Of a DNA stretch of 64,000 bases, positions 8,537-15,934 are shown piece after piece. The stretch is taken from NCBI RefSeq assembly GCF_003054245.1, contig NZ_QBKR01000008.1:62001-126000 (forward strand), given 5' to 3'. The notes beneath the pieces were generated by a model. The model had not been told where the DNA came from and searched no databases. It saw only the letters and a program-made list of their open reading frames with translations. Position 1 is the stretch's first letter. Every line of letters starts with the position of its first letter. A program made the translations under genes and the position numbers. Origin of the DNA: Melghirimyces profundicolus. Lineage in GTDB: Bacteria; Bacillota; Bacilli; Thermoactinomycetales; DSM-45169.

Positions 8537-9031
8537 CTACTTGAACCATTGATGCCATGTAGCGGCAGCTTCCCGTTCAGCGGACCCTGTGTCTTCTCCG
8601 CATTCTTCCTTCGCGTCTTCGGCCCCTTCCTCGCCCGTGCCCGGGGAAGCCGGGCCCCAAGCAAGGCATAGAGCTCCACCCACAATTCCCAGCACAGTGC
8701 CGATGATCAGCCCGCCCAGCGCTCCGATGATCGAGGTGATCGACAGGATCATCGCAAATGCCCCCAGAAGTCGTACATATTGCGGCATCAACCACCCCAG
8801 AACTCCGCAGCTGAGCACCAGCACGCCGAACATCAACCCGGCAAAGGCGAAACTGCCCGGAACGAACGCCAGCCAATACAGGTTGACCGGAATCCACAAA
8901 ATGAACAATCCGGACAGACACACCAAGGTGAGAGCCAGCTTCGGCCGCTTTTTTTCGTCAAACCGGCGGTCTGCCTGCGAATCCGGTCCCGAATGGTTCA
9001 AAGACCTCTCCCCGACGACGGTTTCCCGCAT
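8537..9031 (-). CDS. DUF6114-family membrane protein
   Basis: A 164-aa protein with four hydrophobic segments between residues ~30 and ~125 and a charged Glu/Asp-rich tail. The segments AFAGLMFGVLVLSCGVLGW and GTVLGIVGGALCLAWGP match the conserved core of DUF6114 proteins, which in actinomycetes are usually next to DUF6230 genes. The start at 9031 follows AAGGGGTG. The DUF6230 gene lies upstream but is separated from it by a 309-bp dispersed repeat. No biochemical role is established for the family as far as I know. Confidence 0.75.
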   Translation of the reverse strand: MRETVVGERSLNHSGPDSQADRRFDEKKRPKLALTLVCLSGLFILWIPVNLYWLAFVPGSFAFAGLMFGVLVLSCGVLGWLMPQYVRLLGAFAMILSITSIIGALGGLIIGTVLGIVGGALCLAWGPASPGTGEEGAEDAKEECGEDTGSAEREAAATWHQWFK

Positions 9032-9050
9032 GTTGACACCCCTTTACTTA

Positions 9051-9359
9051 GAAGCGTTGTGATTGAATGTTCGTTTCGAGAAATGGGGAAGCGTTTACCC
9101 AAAATAGCGACTTTGCTGTCCTGCCCGGCGGAGAATCAGCCTGCAAGGGCGTTCAGGGGCAAAAGCTTCTCTGTGTTGCATCCGAAGGCGTTTTGCCCCT
9201 GCCCGCAGCAGGATGATTCGGAGCAGACAGTGCCTCCATCTCAGCAGGACAGCATAGCGAGACCGGGGAGCACAAGCGACTCAGGCGAGACTTGTGCTCT
9301 GTGAGTGCAGCCGGAGCGGCTTTGGGTAAATGCTGCCGCTCATCTTTTCACAACGCCTT
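9051..9359. repeat. Dispersed intergenic repeat, copy B (long form, ~309 bp)
   Basis: The left end is GAAGCGTTGTGA (9051-9062) and the right end TCACAACGCCTT (9348-9359), near-perfect terminal inverted repeats. Inside are the CTCGAAACGAACAT block (inverted), the TGCTGTCCTGCCCGGCGGAG block, a CAGGGGCAAAAGC/GCCCCTGCCC inverted repeat and the GGTAAATGCTGCCGCTCA block shared with other copies. It fills the whole gap between the DUF6230 and DUF6114 genes and its right end overlaps the DUF6230 stop codon (9358-9360). No transposase is present. Confidence 0.8.
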
Positions 9360-9903
9360 AAGGGTTCATCTCAAGTTTCAAGCTGAGCCCCGGCAGCGAA
9401 ATGCTGTTGGCAAAAAGGTAGTGACCTTGAATCGACGGCTTTTTCAGCACCACTTCGGGAGCGGACAAGCCAAATTTTTGCTGCCAATCGCTTCTGTTTT
9501 TCTCCGCTATTTTCAGTTTGTTAAAGGATGCGTCCGCATCCAGCTTGCTTAGATCGAGGACGAGCCCCGAAGCTTTCACATCTTCGGATGCCGTAATCAG
9601 CACACGGACTTTTCCTTTTCCCGGGACATTGAGATCTTTGTACAACTTGAGGTTTTTGATCACGCCATCCAGCTGGGCGCTTCCTTGCGGATATGCCGCC
9701 CGTTCGCTGGTTTCGCCGATCTTGGGCAACAGCTTGAAATTACTCATTTGGATCTCGTCCGCCTCAACGGTGAATCCCCCGATCCCCCCGATGGGCACGG
9801 CCAGGGCCACACCCCCGGTCCAAATTCCCAATACCATGGCGAACACCAAACACAGGGCGGCGACCACGCTCGACCAGAACCATTTTCCCCGGTACTTCAA
9901 CAT
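9358..9903 (-). CDS. DUF6230-family secreted or membrane-anchored protein
   Basis: A 181-aa protein. The start at 9903 follows AAAGGAGG; the longer frame upstream is not supported. One N-terminal hydrophobic segment (residues ~10-35) acts as signal or anchor. The rest is beta-rich, with FTVEADEIQMSNFKLLP, LDGVIKNLKLYKDL and LVLDLSKLDADASF, the pattern I associate with DUF6230. In actinomycetes the family is paired with DUF6114, as here. A dispersed repeat abuts the stop codon and separates the two genes. Assignment is by recalled family pattern, not a search. Confidence 0.72.
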   Translation of the reverse strand: MLKYRGKWFWSSVVAALCLVFAMVLGIWTGGVALAVPIGGIGGFTVEADEIQMSNFKLLPKIGETSERAAYPQGSAQLDGVIKNLKLYKDLNVPGKGKVRVLITASEDVKASGLVLDLSKLDADASFNKLKIAEKNRSDWQQKFGLSAPEVVLKKPSIQGHYLFANSISLPGLSLKLEMNP

Positions 9904-9938
9904 CGGTTCCTCCTTTGACAGTGATGGATTGCTATCAT

Positions 9939-11708
9939 TCAAGCTCTCTTGGAGCGAATGACCCGCCATATGAGATAAACGCTGAGGGCAGAAGACCCCC
10001 ACAGCATCCCCGTACCCAACCAACGAAGGGATGGAATCGCATTCAATATTTCTGTTCCAAAGGAGAGCAAGATGGAGGCTCCCGTGAACAACCCGCCGGC
10101 CATCACGGCCAAGGTCACCCGGTTGACCATTTTGTTTATTTTGTGAATCAAATGATCGTCCACCCGGTTTTCCACGATCAGTTTCAGATCATTCCAAGCC
10201 AGTTTTTCCAATATTTTGTTGATTCGCCTGGGAAGGGTACCGACCAATTTGCCCGCTTCCGTAATCAGACTGGCATTCGCCCGGAAGTTGAATCGGCGGG
10301 ACAACCAGCGACGTAACATCTGCACATCCGCCGACTCCACCACCGTGTGGTAGCTGATCTCCGGACACAACCACCGGGCCGTCCCCTCCGCCGCCGTGAA
10401 CCCTTTCGCCCACAGTGCCAATCCGTTGGGGATCCGGCAGGAGTTCAGCATCCCGATGGTGATGATCTGAATGACCAGGTGGCCCCAGTTGTATTTGCTG
10501 GCCTGTTCGCTGTTGACATAGTGGATGAACATCGAACGCAGCTGATCCTTTAAATGAACCGGATCGGTATAGGGGGTGGGTTGGACGATGTCCAGAGTCG
10601 CTTCTGCCGCGTCCTCCGCTTGATTCAGCCGGGTATGCAGCAGCATGCGGAAAATCGCTTCCGTGTGGAGTGAATCCATTCGTCCCACCATGCCCCAATC
10701 GATAGCAAACGCTTTTTTGGAATGGCGGTCAATCATGATATTGGAGCCGTGGGGATCCGCGTGATAAAAACCCTGGGAAAAGGTTTTGATGTAATAATGG
10801 GCCAAGTCCGTCATCCGTTCAAAACGCTCTTCAAAGCTCAGTAAATCCACCGGAAACTCTTTTAAATTCCATCCATCGACAAACTCCATCACCAGGACAT
10901 GTTCCGCAACCGCATACACCTGGGGTACGTCGATCGTTTCAAACTCCTCCATGATCTCCCGGTGATCATTCATATTGCGCGCTTCGATGCGCATGTCCAA
11001 CTCATTGGTCGAACTGCTGTAATAGTCGTTGATCAACCCCGGCAAGTCGGCGGAGGCCGCCAAGGCGGGCGGAAGCAGCTTTTGCACCCGCTTGACCAGC
11101 TTTCTGATGATGGCGATATCCGTTTGAAACAGTTTGTCGACCATGGGGCGGACCACTTTCACCGCACACTGCCGCCCGTCTTTCAACCGCGCCCTGTACA
11201 CTTGGGCCAAGGAAGCGGACCCGATGGGCTCCGGGTCGATCCATTCAAATGTATCCAACCCTTCGGGAAGCTCGTCGTCCAGGATGGCGGCCATAAACGA
11301 AAACGGCATGGGTGGCACTTCGTCCAACAATTCCGCCAGTTCCGTCGTAATCGGCTCGGGGATCAGCTCCTGCCGGGTGACGAGCACTTGACCCAGCTTG
11401 ATAAAGGTGGGACCCAGTTCTTCGAACACCAGCCGCAGGCGGCGGCCGATGTTGTGCAGTTGTTCTTCCTCCTCTTTGTTGCGGTTCCTTCGGAACAGCC
11501 GGAACATTTTCCGGTCGCGCAAAAGGTGAAGCAGTCCGTGTTTGGCAAACGTCCGCACCATCGCCCGGTAACGCTTCCCTTTCGTGATCCCCTCTCTCAT
11601 TTTTTGAATGGCAAGTTGCGCCCGTTTCTTATCTGCCGCTGAAAATTCCTCTCCTGTCACGCCTCGCCTTTTTTCCGACAGCTTTTCCACCGGAGTCGCA
11701 GTCACCAT
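9939..11708 (-). CDS. AarF/ABC1/UbiB atypical kinase family protein
   Basis: A 589-aa protein of the ABC1/ADCK/UbiB family, linked elsewhere to isoprenoid-quinone or lipid homeostasis. Typical motifs are the KxGQ segment (FIKLGQVLVTRQELIPEP), the Ala-rich nucleotide loop (IGSASLAQVYRARLKDGRQ), catalytic FYHADPHGSNIMI and metal-binding AIDWGMVG. Two hydrophobic segments near the C-terminus (residues ~530-580) probably anchor it in the membrane. The start at 11708 follows GGGGGA; an upstream ATG in the same frame lacks a ribosome site. It is downstream of the DUF6230 gene by orientation only, with no evidence of shared function. Confidence 0.92.
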   Translation of the reverse strand: MVTATPVEKLSEKRRGVTGEEFSAADKKRAQLAIQKMREGITKGKRYRAMVRTFAKHGLLHLLRDRKMFRLFRRNRNKEEEEQLHNIGRRLRLVFEELGPTFIKLGQVLVTRQELIPEPITTELAELLDEVPPMPFSFMAAILDDELPEGLDTFEWIDPEPIGSASLAQVYRARLKDGRQCAVKVVRPMVDKLFQTDIAIIRKLVKRVQKLLPPALAASADLPGLINDYYSSSTNELDMRIEARNMNDHREIMEEFETIDVPQVYAVAEHVLVMEFVDGWNLKEFPVDLLSFEERFERMTDLAHYYIKTFSQGFYHADPHGSNIMIDRHSKKAFAIDWGMVGRMDSLHTEAIFRMLLHTRLNQAEDAAEATLDIVQPTPYTDPVHLKDQLRSMFIHYVNSEQASKYNWGHLVIQIITIGMLNSCRIPNGLALWAKGFTAAEGTARWLCPEISYHTVVESADVQMLRRWLSRRFNFRANASLITEAGKLVGTLPRRINKILEKLAWNDLKLIVENRVDDHLIHKINKMVNRVTLAVMAGGLFTGASILLSFGTEILNAIPSLRWLGTGMLWGSSALSVYLIWRVIRSKRA

Positions 11709-11762
11709 GATTCCCCCGTTTCCGCCAAACTTTAAAAATCCAATGATCATTCATAATGGATA

Positions 11763-11800
11763 ATCGGCGATGGAGGACTGGAAGTCTACCATCGCCGATC
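11763..11800 (-). terminator. Hairpin after the aldehyde dehydrogenase gene
   Basis: ATCGGCGATGG...CCATCGCCGAT is a perfect 11-bp inverted repeat with a 14-16 base loop, between the ALDH stop and the AarF-like start. The T-tract is weak, so it may be a terminator or a processing or stability element. Confidence 0.5.
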
Positions 11801-11845
11801 CGTAACAGAACGACTCACCACACTTTCCAAGACGGAACCACGCTT

Positions 11846-13339
11846 CTAGGTCAAGTTCACCCACACGCTCTTCACTTCGGTGTAATGCTCCAGAGCGTAG
11901 GGTCCCATTTCCCTTCCCACTCCGCTCTGTTTGAACCCGCCCCAGGGGCTGGCGGCATCAATCATGTTGTATCCGTTCACCCAGACCGTACCCGCCTTGA
12001 GGGAGTGGGCCACCCGGACCGCTTTCGCAATATCCCGGCTCCAAACCCCTGCCACCAGACCATAAGGGGTATCGTTGGCCCGTTTCACGACATCGGGTAC
12101 ATCCTTGAAGGGAAGGACCGTCAGAACGGGACCGAATATCTCCTCCCGGGCCACTTCCATGTCGTCCCGTCCTTCCAACACGGTCGGCCGGATGAAGTAA
12201 CCCTTCCCTTCCCCCCGTTCCGCTCCGGCGAGGACGCGCGCCCCTTCCTCCTTCCCCCGCTGGATGTAGCCCCAGACCCGGTCCCGGTGGGTTTCACTGA
12301 TCAGGGGCCCCATCTGGGTGGTCAGGTCCACCCCGGGTCCCTGGCGGATCGTATGCGCCCTCTCCACCACCTTCTCCAGCACCTTGTCATAGATGTTTTG
12401 GTGAAGATAGAGGCGGGAACCGGCGGCGCAAACTTCTCCCTGGTTAAAGAAGATACTCATCATCACCCCGCCGGCGACCGCATCGGGGTCGGCGTCAGGA
12501 AACACAATATTGGGAGATTTTCCACCCAACTCCAAAGAAAGGCGCTGGAAGTGGTCGGCTGAGTTCCGGACGATCTCCCGGCCCACCGCCGTTGATCCCG
12601 TAAAGGAAACTTTGTCCACCTCCGGATGGCGGGTGAGCGCAGCCCCCGCCGTCGGACCGTAACCGGGGAGGATATTGACCACCCCCGGCGGGATGTCGGC
12701 CTCCTGAACCAGCTCTCCCAGACGCAGCGCCGTCAGGGGGGTCAGTTCCGAAGGCTTCAGCACGACGGTGTTCCCGCAGGCCAGGGCCGGCGCCAGTTTC
12801 CAGGAAGCGATCATCAGCGGGAAGTTCCAAGGGACGATCGCCCCCACCACCCCCAGGGGTTCCCGACGGGTGTAGGCCAGATATTCCCCGGGAAAGGAGA
12901 CCGGGAGCGTCTCTCCCGTCAGCTTGGTGGTCCACCCCGCGAAATACCGGAAATGGTCCACTGTCTGAGGGATGTCCACCATCGATGTCTCCGTCACGGG
13001 TTTGCCGGTGTCCAAAGACTCCAGCTGGCTCAGCTCTTCGGCGTGCTCCTCGATCAGGTCGGCCAGTTTCCACAAGAGCCGCCCCCGCTCCGCCGGGCTG
13101 ATGTTCCCCCAGGTACCCTCCAGTGCCCGGCGGGAGGCGGCAACGGCGTCGTCCACATCCTCCGCATCCGCTTCATAAAGCTCGGCCAGGGGTTCCCCCG
13201 TCGCCGGATCCATCGTTTGAAACGTTTTTTCCGAACGGGAGGCGACCCGCCGGCCGCCGATCAAAAGTCTCAAAGGCGCCCCTTGCACAAACCGTTTCAC
13301 ATCGGGGTGAAGGGTGGGTGTCTCCAGGGTGGAGGTCAT
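11846..13339 (-). CDS. NAD(P)-dependent aldehyde dehydrogenase
   Basis: A 497-aa enzyme that oxidises an aldehyde to the acid. Diagnostic motifs are the cofactor loop FTGSTAVGREI, the general base in LELGGKSPNIVF, the nucleophile in FFNQGEVCAAGSR and the EEIFGPVLTV motif. The start at 13339 follows AAGGAG. It is the last gene of the SCP2-ADH-R2lox-ALDH operon, four bases after the R2lox stop, so it probably oxidises the aldehyde made by the adjacent alcohol dehydrogenase. Its overall resemblance is to betaine- and phenylacetaldehyde-type dehydrogenases; the substrate is not deducible. Confidence 0.92.
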   Translation of the reverse strand: MTSTLETPTLHPDVKRFVQGAPLRLLIGGRRVASRSEKTFQTMDPATGEPLAELYEADAEDVDDAVAASRRALEGTWGNISPAERGRLLWKLADLIEEHAEELSQLESLDTGKPVTETSMVDIPQTVDHFRYFAGWTTKLTGETLPVSFPGEYLAYTRREPLGVVGAIVPWNFPLMIASWKLAPALACGNTVVLKPSELTPLTALRLGELVQEADIPPGVVNILPGYGPTAGAALTRHPEVDKVSFTGSTAVGREIVRNSADHFQRLSLELGGKSPNIVFPDADPDAVAGGVMMSIFFNQGEVCAAGSRLYLHQNIYDKVLEKVVERAHTIRQGPGVDLTTQMGPLISETHRDRVWGYIQRGKEEGARVLAGAERGEGKGYFIRPTVLEGRDDMEVAREEIFGPVLTVLPFKDVPDVVKRANDTPYGLVAGVWSRDIAKAVRVAHSLKAGTVWVNGYNMIDAASPWGGFKQSGVGREMGPYALEHYTEVKSVWVNLT

Positions 13340-13343
13340 CGGT

Positions 13344-14225
13344 TCACACTCCTTCTTCCAGAGGGGACGACCAGACTTCATCCAGGTTCCGCTGGGTGTT
13401 TTCCAGCCGGTCCATCCGGGCACTGAACTGTTTCATGGCAAAGTCCAGGAAGGTTTCCTTCTCCATGCCGAAGGGGTTACCTTCGATCCGGTCCCACAGT
13501 TCGTTGACCACCCCGATGGCGTAAGGGAGGAGGAGCTCCATCCGCTTGCTGAGGACTTCCCACAGATCGGGGTCCGCGGCCACCAGGCGTTGAAGAAGAT
13601 AGGTGCCGTAAGCAATGTGGCGGGATTCGTCCCGTTGGAGGTAACCGATTCCTTGGACGATGCCCGGCATTTTGCCCTGCTCTTTCAATGCCTGGTAAAA
13701 GGCCTGGTAGCCGGTCTCCGCCAACACCCCCTCCACGATCATGTTGTAAGTGACGGAGGCTTCCACCATCGCCTCAGGAGAGGGATCCCCGATCAGGCGT
13801 TCCATCGCCCGGGGAAGATATTCATAAAAGATGGCCCGGTAATTATCCTGAAAGTTGGGAGTGAGGTCCCCCTCCGCCCCGATCACCTCGTCCAGAAACC
13901 GGCGGAACAGTTCGGTGTGCTTCGCTTCTTCAAACAGGAATGTGGTCAGGTACATCTCCTCCTCCACCCGGCCTTCCAGGGAGATGGCCCGGATCAGCGG
14001 CAGGAGGTCGCGGGTGACTGCTTCTTCCCCCGCCTGGAACATGGAGCAAAGGCGAAGGATGGTCTCCTTCTCCGACTCGTCCATGGCCTTCCAGTCTTTG
14101 ATGTCCCGGGAGAAATCGATCTCTTTCGGATCCCACACCCCCAGCTTCTTCGCCTTGTGATACAGGCGCATGGGCAGAAGATCGTGGTTCAGCCCCTGCT
14201 CCCCCGTCGTCTGCAATTCCCTCAT
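13344..14225 (-). CDS. R2-like ligand-binding oxidase (R2lox), Mn/Fe type
   Basis: A 293-aa ferritin-fold oxidase. All six metal ligands of R2lox are visible: Glu68 (AGEEAV), Glu100 and His103 (EEAKH), Glu165 (IVEG), Glu200 and His203 (DESRH). Val70 and Tyr160 occupy the positions that form the ether crosslink in Geobacillus R2lox, with a constant two-residue offset from that protein. R2lox is known to bind a long-chain fatty-acid-like ligand and assemble a Mn/Fe cofactor, but its natural reaction is unknown. The start at 14225 follows AAAGGAGG. The genomic partners (lipid-binding SCP2, ADH, ALDH) suggest oxidation of a hydrophobic substrate. Confidence 0.9.
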   Translation of the reverse strand: MRELQTTGEQGLNHDLLPMRLYHKAKKLGVWDPKEIDFSRDIKDWKAMDESEKETILRLCSMFQAGEEAVTRDLLPLIRAISLEGRVEEEMYLTTFLFEEAKHTELFRRFLDEVIGAEGDLTPNFQDNYRAIFYEYLPRAMERLIGDPSPEAMVEASVTYNMIVEGVLAETGYQAFYQALKEQGKMPGIVQGIGYLQRDESRHIAYGTYLLQRLVAADPDLWEVLSKRMELLLPYAIGVVNELWDRIEGNPFGMEKETFLDFAMKQFSARMDRLENTQRNLDEVWSSPLEEGV

Positions 14226-14240
14226 GTTCATCCTCCTTTG

Positions 14241-15287
14241 TTATAAGGAACCATCCAGGATCACCTTGCTCGCTTCCCGTTTGTCAAACAGCCGGTACCC
14301 TTCCGCCGCCTGACTGAGGGGAAGGCGGTGGCTCACCACCACCGTCGGATCGATCCGGCCGCCCCGGACCAGGGCCAGTGTGGCATCCATATCCCGGTGG
14401 ATGTTGGCCAATCCGATCCGGAACGTGACATCCTTGGTCAGGCTGTTCATCAGCGGATAGGCAAAGGTATCCTCCGCCGTCACTCCCACCGCGGAAATCC
14501 GGCCGCCCCCCCGCACCAGCTCAAAGGCCAGTTTCAGAGTGGGAGATCCGCCCACCGCTTCGATGACCACATCCACTCCCTCCCCGTCTGTTCCGTTCAG
14601 AATGCGGGAGGATGGGTTCACTTCCCCCGACGGGACAGGGACAGCCCCCAATTTCTCCGCCAGGTCGGTCCGTTCTCTCACCAGATCGACGGCGAATACC
14701 TTGGAAGCCCCCATCGCCAAAGCGCTCTGGACCGCCATGATTCCCACCGGACCGCAGCCGATCACCGCGACGGTCTCTCCGGGTTGCAAACCGCTGTTGG
14801 CCACGGCCCCGTAAGCGGTGGTGAGGATGTCGCCGGAAAAAAGCGCCTGTTCATCGGTCAATCCGTCGGGTACCCGGCGCAGGGTGGTATCGGCGAAGGG
14901 AATCCGGGCGTATTCCGCCTGGGTTCCGGCGAGATCGCCGAAGGCAATCCCGTAACCCAGCACCCCGCCGTGCTCGCACTGATTGTAGGCCTCCCGCCGG
15001 CACATCCGACAACGGCCGCAAGCGACGTGAAATGCCCCCACCACCCGCTCGCCCTTTCGAAAAGCCGTCACTTGGGAACCGACCTCTTCCACCACTCCGA
15101 CATACTCGTGGCCGATGATATGGCCCGGCAACAATCCCGGGATGGCGTTGTGGTACAGATGCAGATCGGATCCGCAAATCGCGCCCGTGGTCACCCGGAT
15201 GATGACGTCCGCCGGATGCTGGATCCGGGGGTCTTCCACCCTTTCCACGCGGACATCTCTTTCCCCGTGGAACGTAACCGCTTTCAT
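14241..15287 (-). CDS. Zinc-dependent medium-chain alcohol dehydrogenase
   Basis: A 348-aa MDR-family dehydrogenase. Catalytic zinc ligands are Cys38 and the His60-Glu61 pair, and the structural zinc site is Cys90, Cys93, Cys96 and Cys104 (CGRCRMCRREAYNQC). The NAD-binding turn is VIGCGPVGIM. Its general pattern is that of the glutathione-independent formaldehyde or threonine-dehydrogenase-like branch. Its ATG overlaps the SCP2 stop codon (ATGA), indicating tight co-translation, and R2lox follows after 15 bases. It probably converts an alcohol product to the aldehyde used by the downstream ALDH. Confidence 0.92.
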   Translation of the reverse strand: MKAVTFHGERDVRVERVEDPRIQHPADVIIRVTTGAICGSDLHLYHNAIPGLLPGHIIGHEYVGVVEEVGSQVTAFRKGERVVGAFHVACGRCRMCRREAYNQCEHGGVLGYGIAFGDLAGTQAEYARIPFADTTLRRVPDGLTDEQALFSGDILTTAYGAVANSGLQPGETVAVIGCGPVGIMAVQSALAMGASKVFAVDLVRERTDLAEKLGAVPVPSGEVNPSSRILNGTDGEGVDVVIEAVGGSPTLKLAFELVRGGGRISAVGVTAEDTFAYPLMNSLTKDVTFRIGLANIHRDMDATLALVRGGRIDPTVVVSHRLPLSQAAEGYRLFDKREASKVILDGSL

Positions 15288-15706
15288 TTCACCGCCTCCG
15301 GAAACTCCGCTTCCACCTGCAACGCGGACTCCACCAGGTACTTGGCGGCAAGGACGTATGCCGACAGGGTGGACATATTTCCCTTTTCCAGCTTCATCCT
15401 CCCCCTCATGATCGTGGAGATCGGCTCCAGTTTCCGATCGAAGATCTGTTTCCAGGTGAATACATCGGCGCTGATCACATAGGGCGCGGAATCGATGTCA
15501 TCCGGACCGGCCACTTTCGCTTCCCGGCACTCCCCCCGGTACAGGTCCAGAAAGATCGCCTCATCTTCCTCCAGTCCCAAAGACGGATCTTTTTCCATCT
15601 TCAGCACGAGAGGCCATTCCCAAGTAGCGGCGGCTTGCTTGTACTGAGGGTTTTGGTTGATCGCTTCACACCAGGCTTTCGCCCATTCTTCGTCGAAAAC
15701 CATCAT
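15284..15706 (-). CDS. SCP2 sterol-carrier-like lipid-binding protein
   Basis: A 140-aa protein with the single-domain SCP2 pattern: an N-terminal helix (FDEEWAKAWCEAINQN), a beta sheet region (TWEWPLVLKM) and C-terminal helices with MRGRMKLEKGNMSTLSAYV, the conserved segment lining the hydrophobic tunnel. It probably binds or delivers a fatty or other hydrophobic compound. It is the first gene of the R2lox operon and overlaps the alcohol dehydrogenase start by four bases. I chose ATG 15706, nine bases after AGGAG; ATG 15712 and 15703 are alternatives. Confidence 0.82.
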   Translation of the reverse strand: MMVFDEEWAKAWCEAINQNPQYKQAAATWEWPLVLKMEKDPSLGLEEDEAIFLDLYRGECREAKVAGPDDIDSAPYVISADVFTWKQIFDRKLEPISTIMRGRMKLEKGNMSTLSAYVLAAKYLVESALQVEAEFPEAVK

Positions 15707-15781
15707 GATCATCCACTCCTGTCCTGGGTGTGTTTATTCGGTTTTGTATATCGAATAGTATAATCATTCAGATATTATCAC

Positions 15782-15824
15782 AACCCCGAAATTTCGGGGT
15801 TTGCTCCCCCCATGTTTATGGGGG
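15782..15824. promoter_or_regulatory. Palindromic operator candidates between the R2lox operon and its regulator
   Basis: A perfect 20-bp palindrome (AACCCCGAAATTTCGGGGTT, 15782-15801) is followed by a second inverted repeat, CCCCCAT...ATGGGGG (15807-15824). They lie between the divergent SCP2 and GAF-LuxR genes, next to an AT-rich TATACT-like -10 for the operon on the minus strand. The shape suits dimeric regulator binding, most simply by the adjacent LuxR-type protein. Binding is inferred. Confidence 0.55.
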
Positions 15825-15934
15825 TACGATGTTGTATTATTTTAAATTTTCATCTCACCTGTTGAATCGAACCCGTGGTATACTGTGAAATAACATTGAT
15901 TCCATCCCATTTCTGCGGAAAGGAGGAACTTCCG

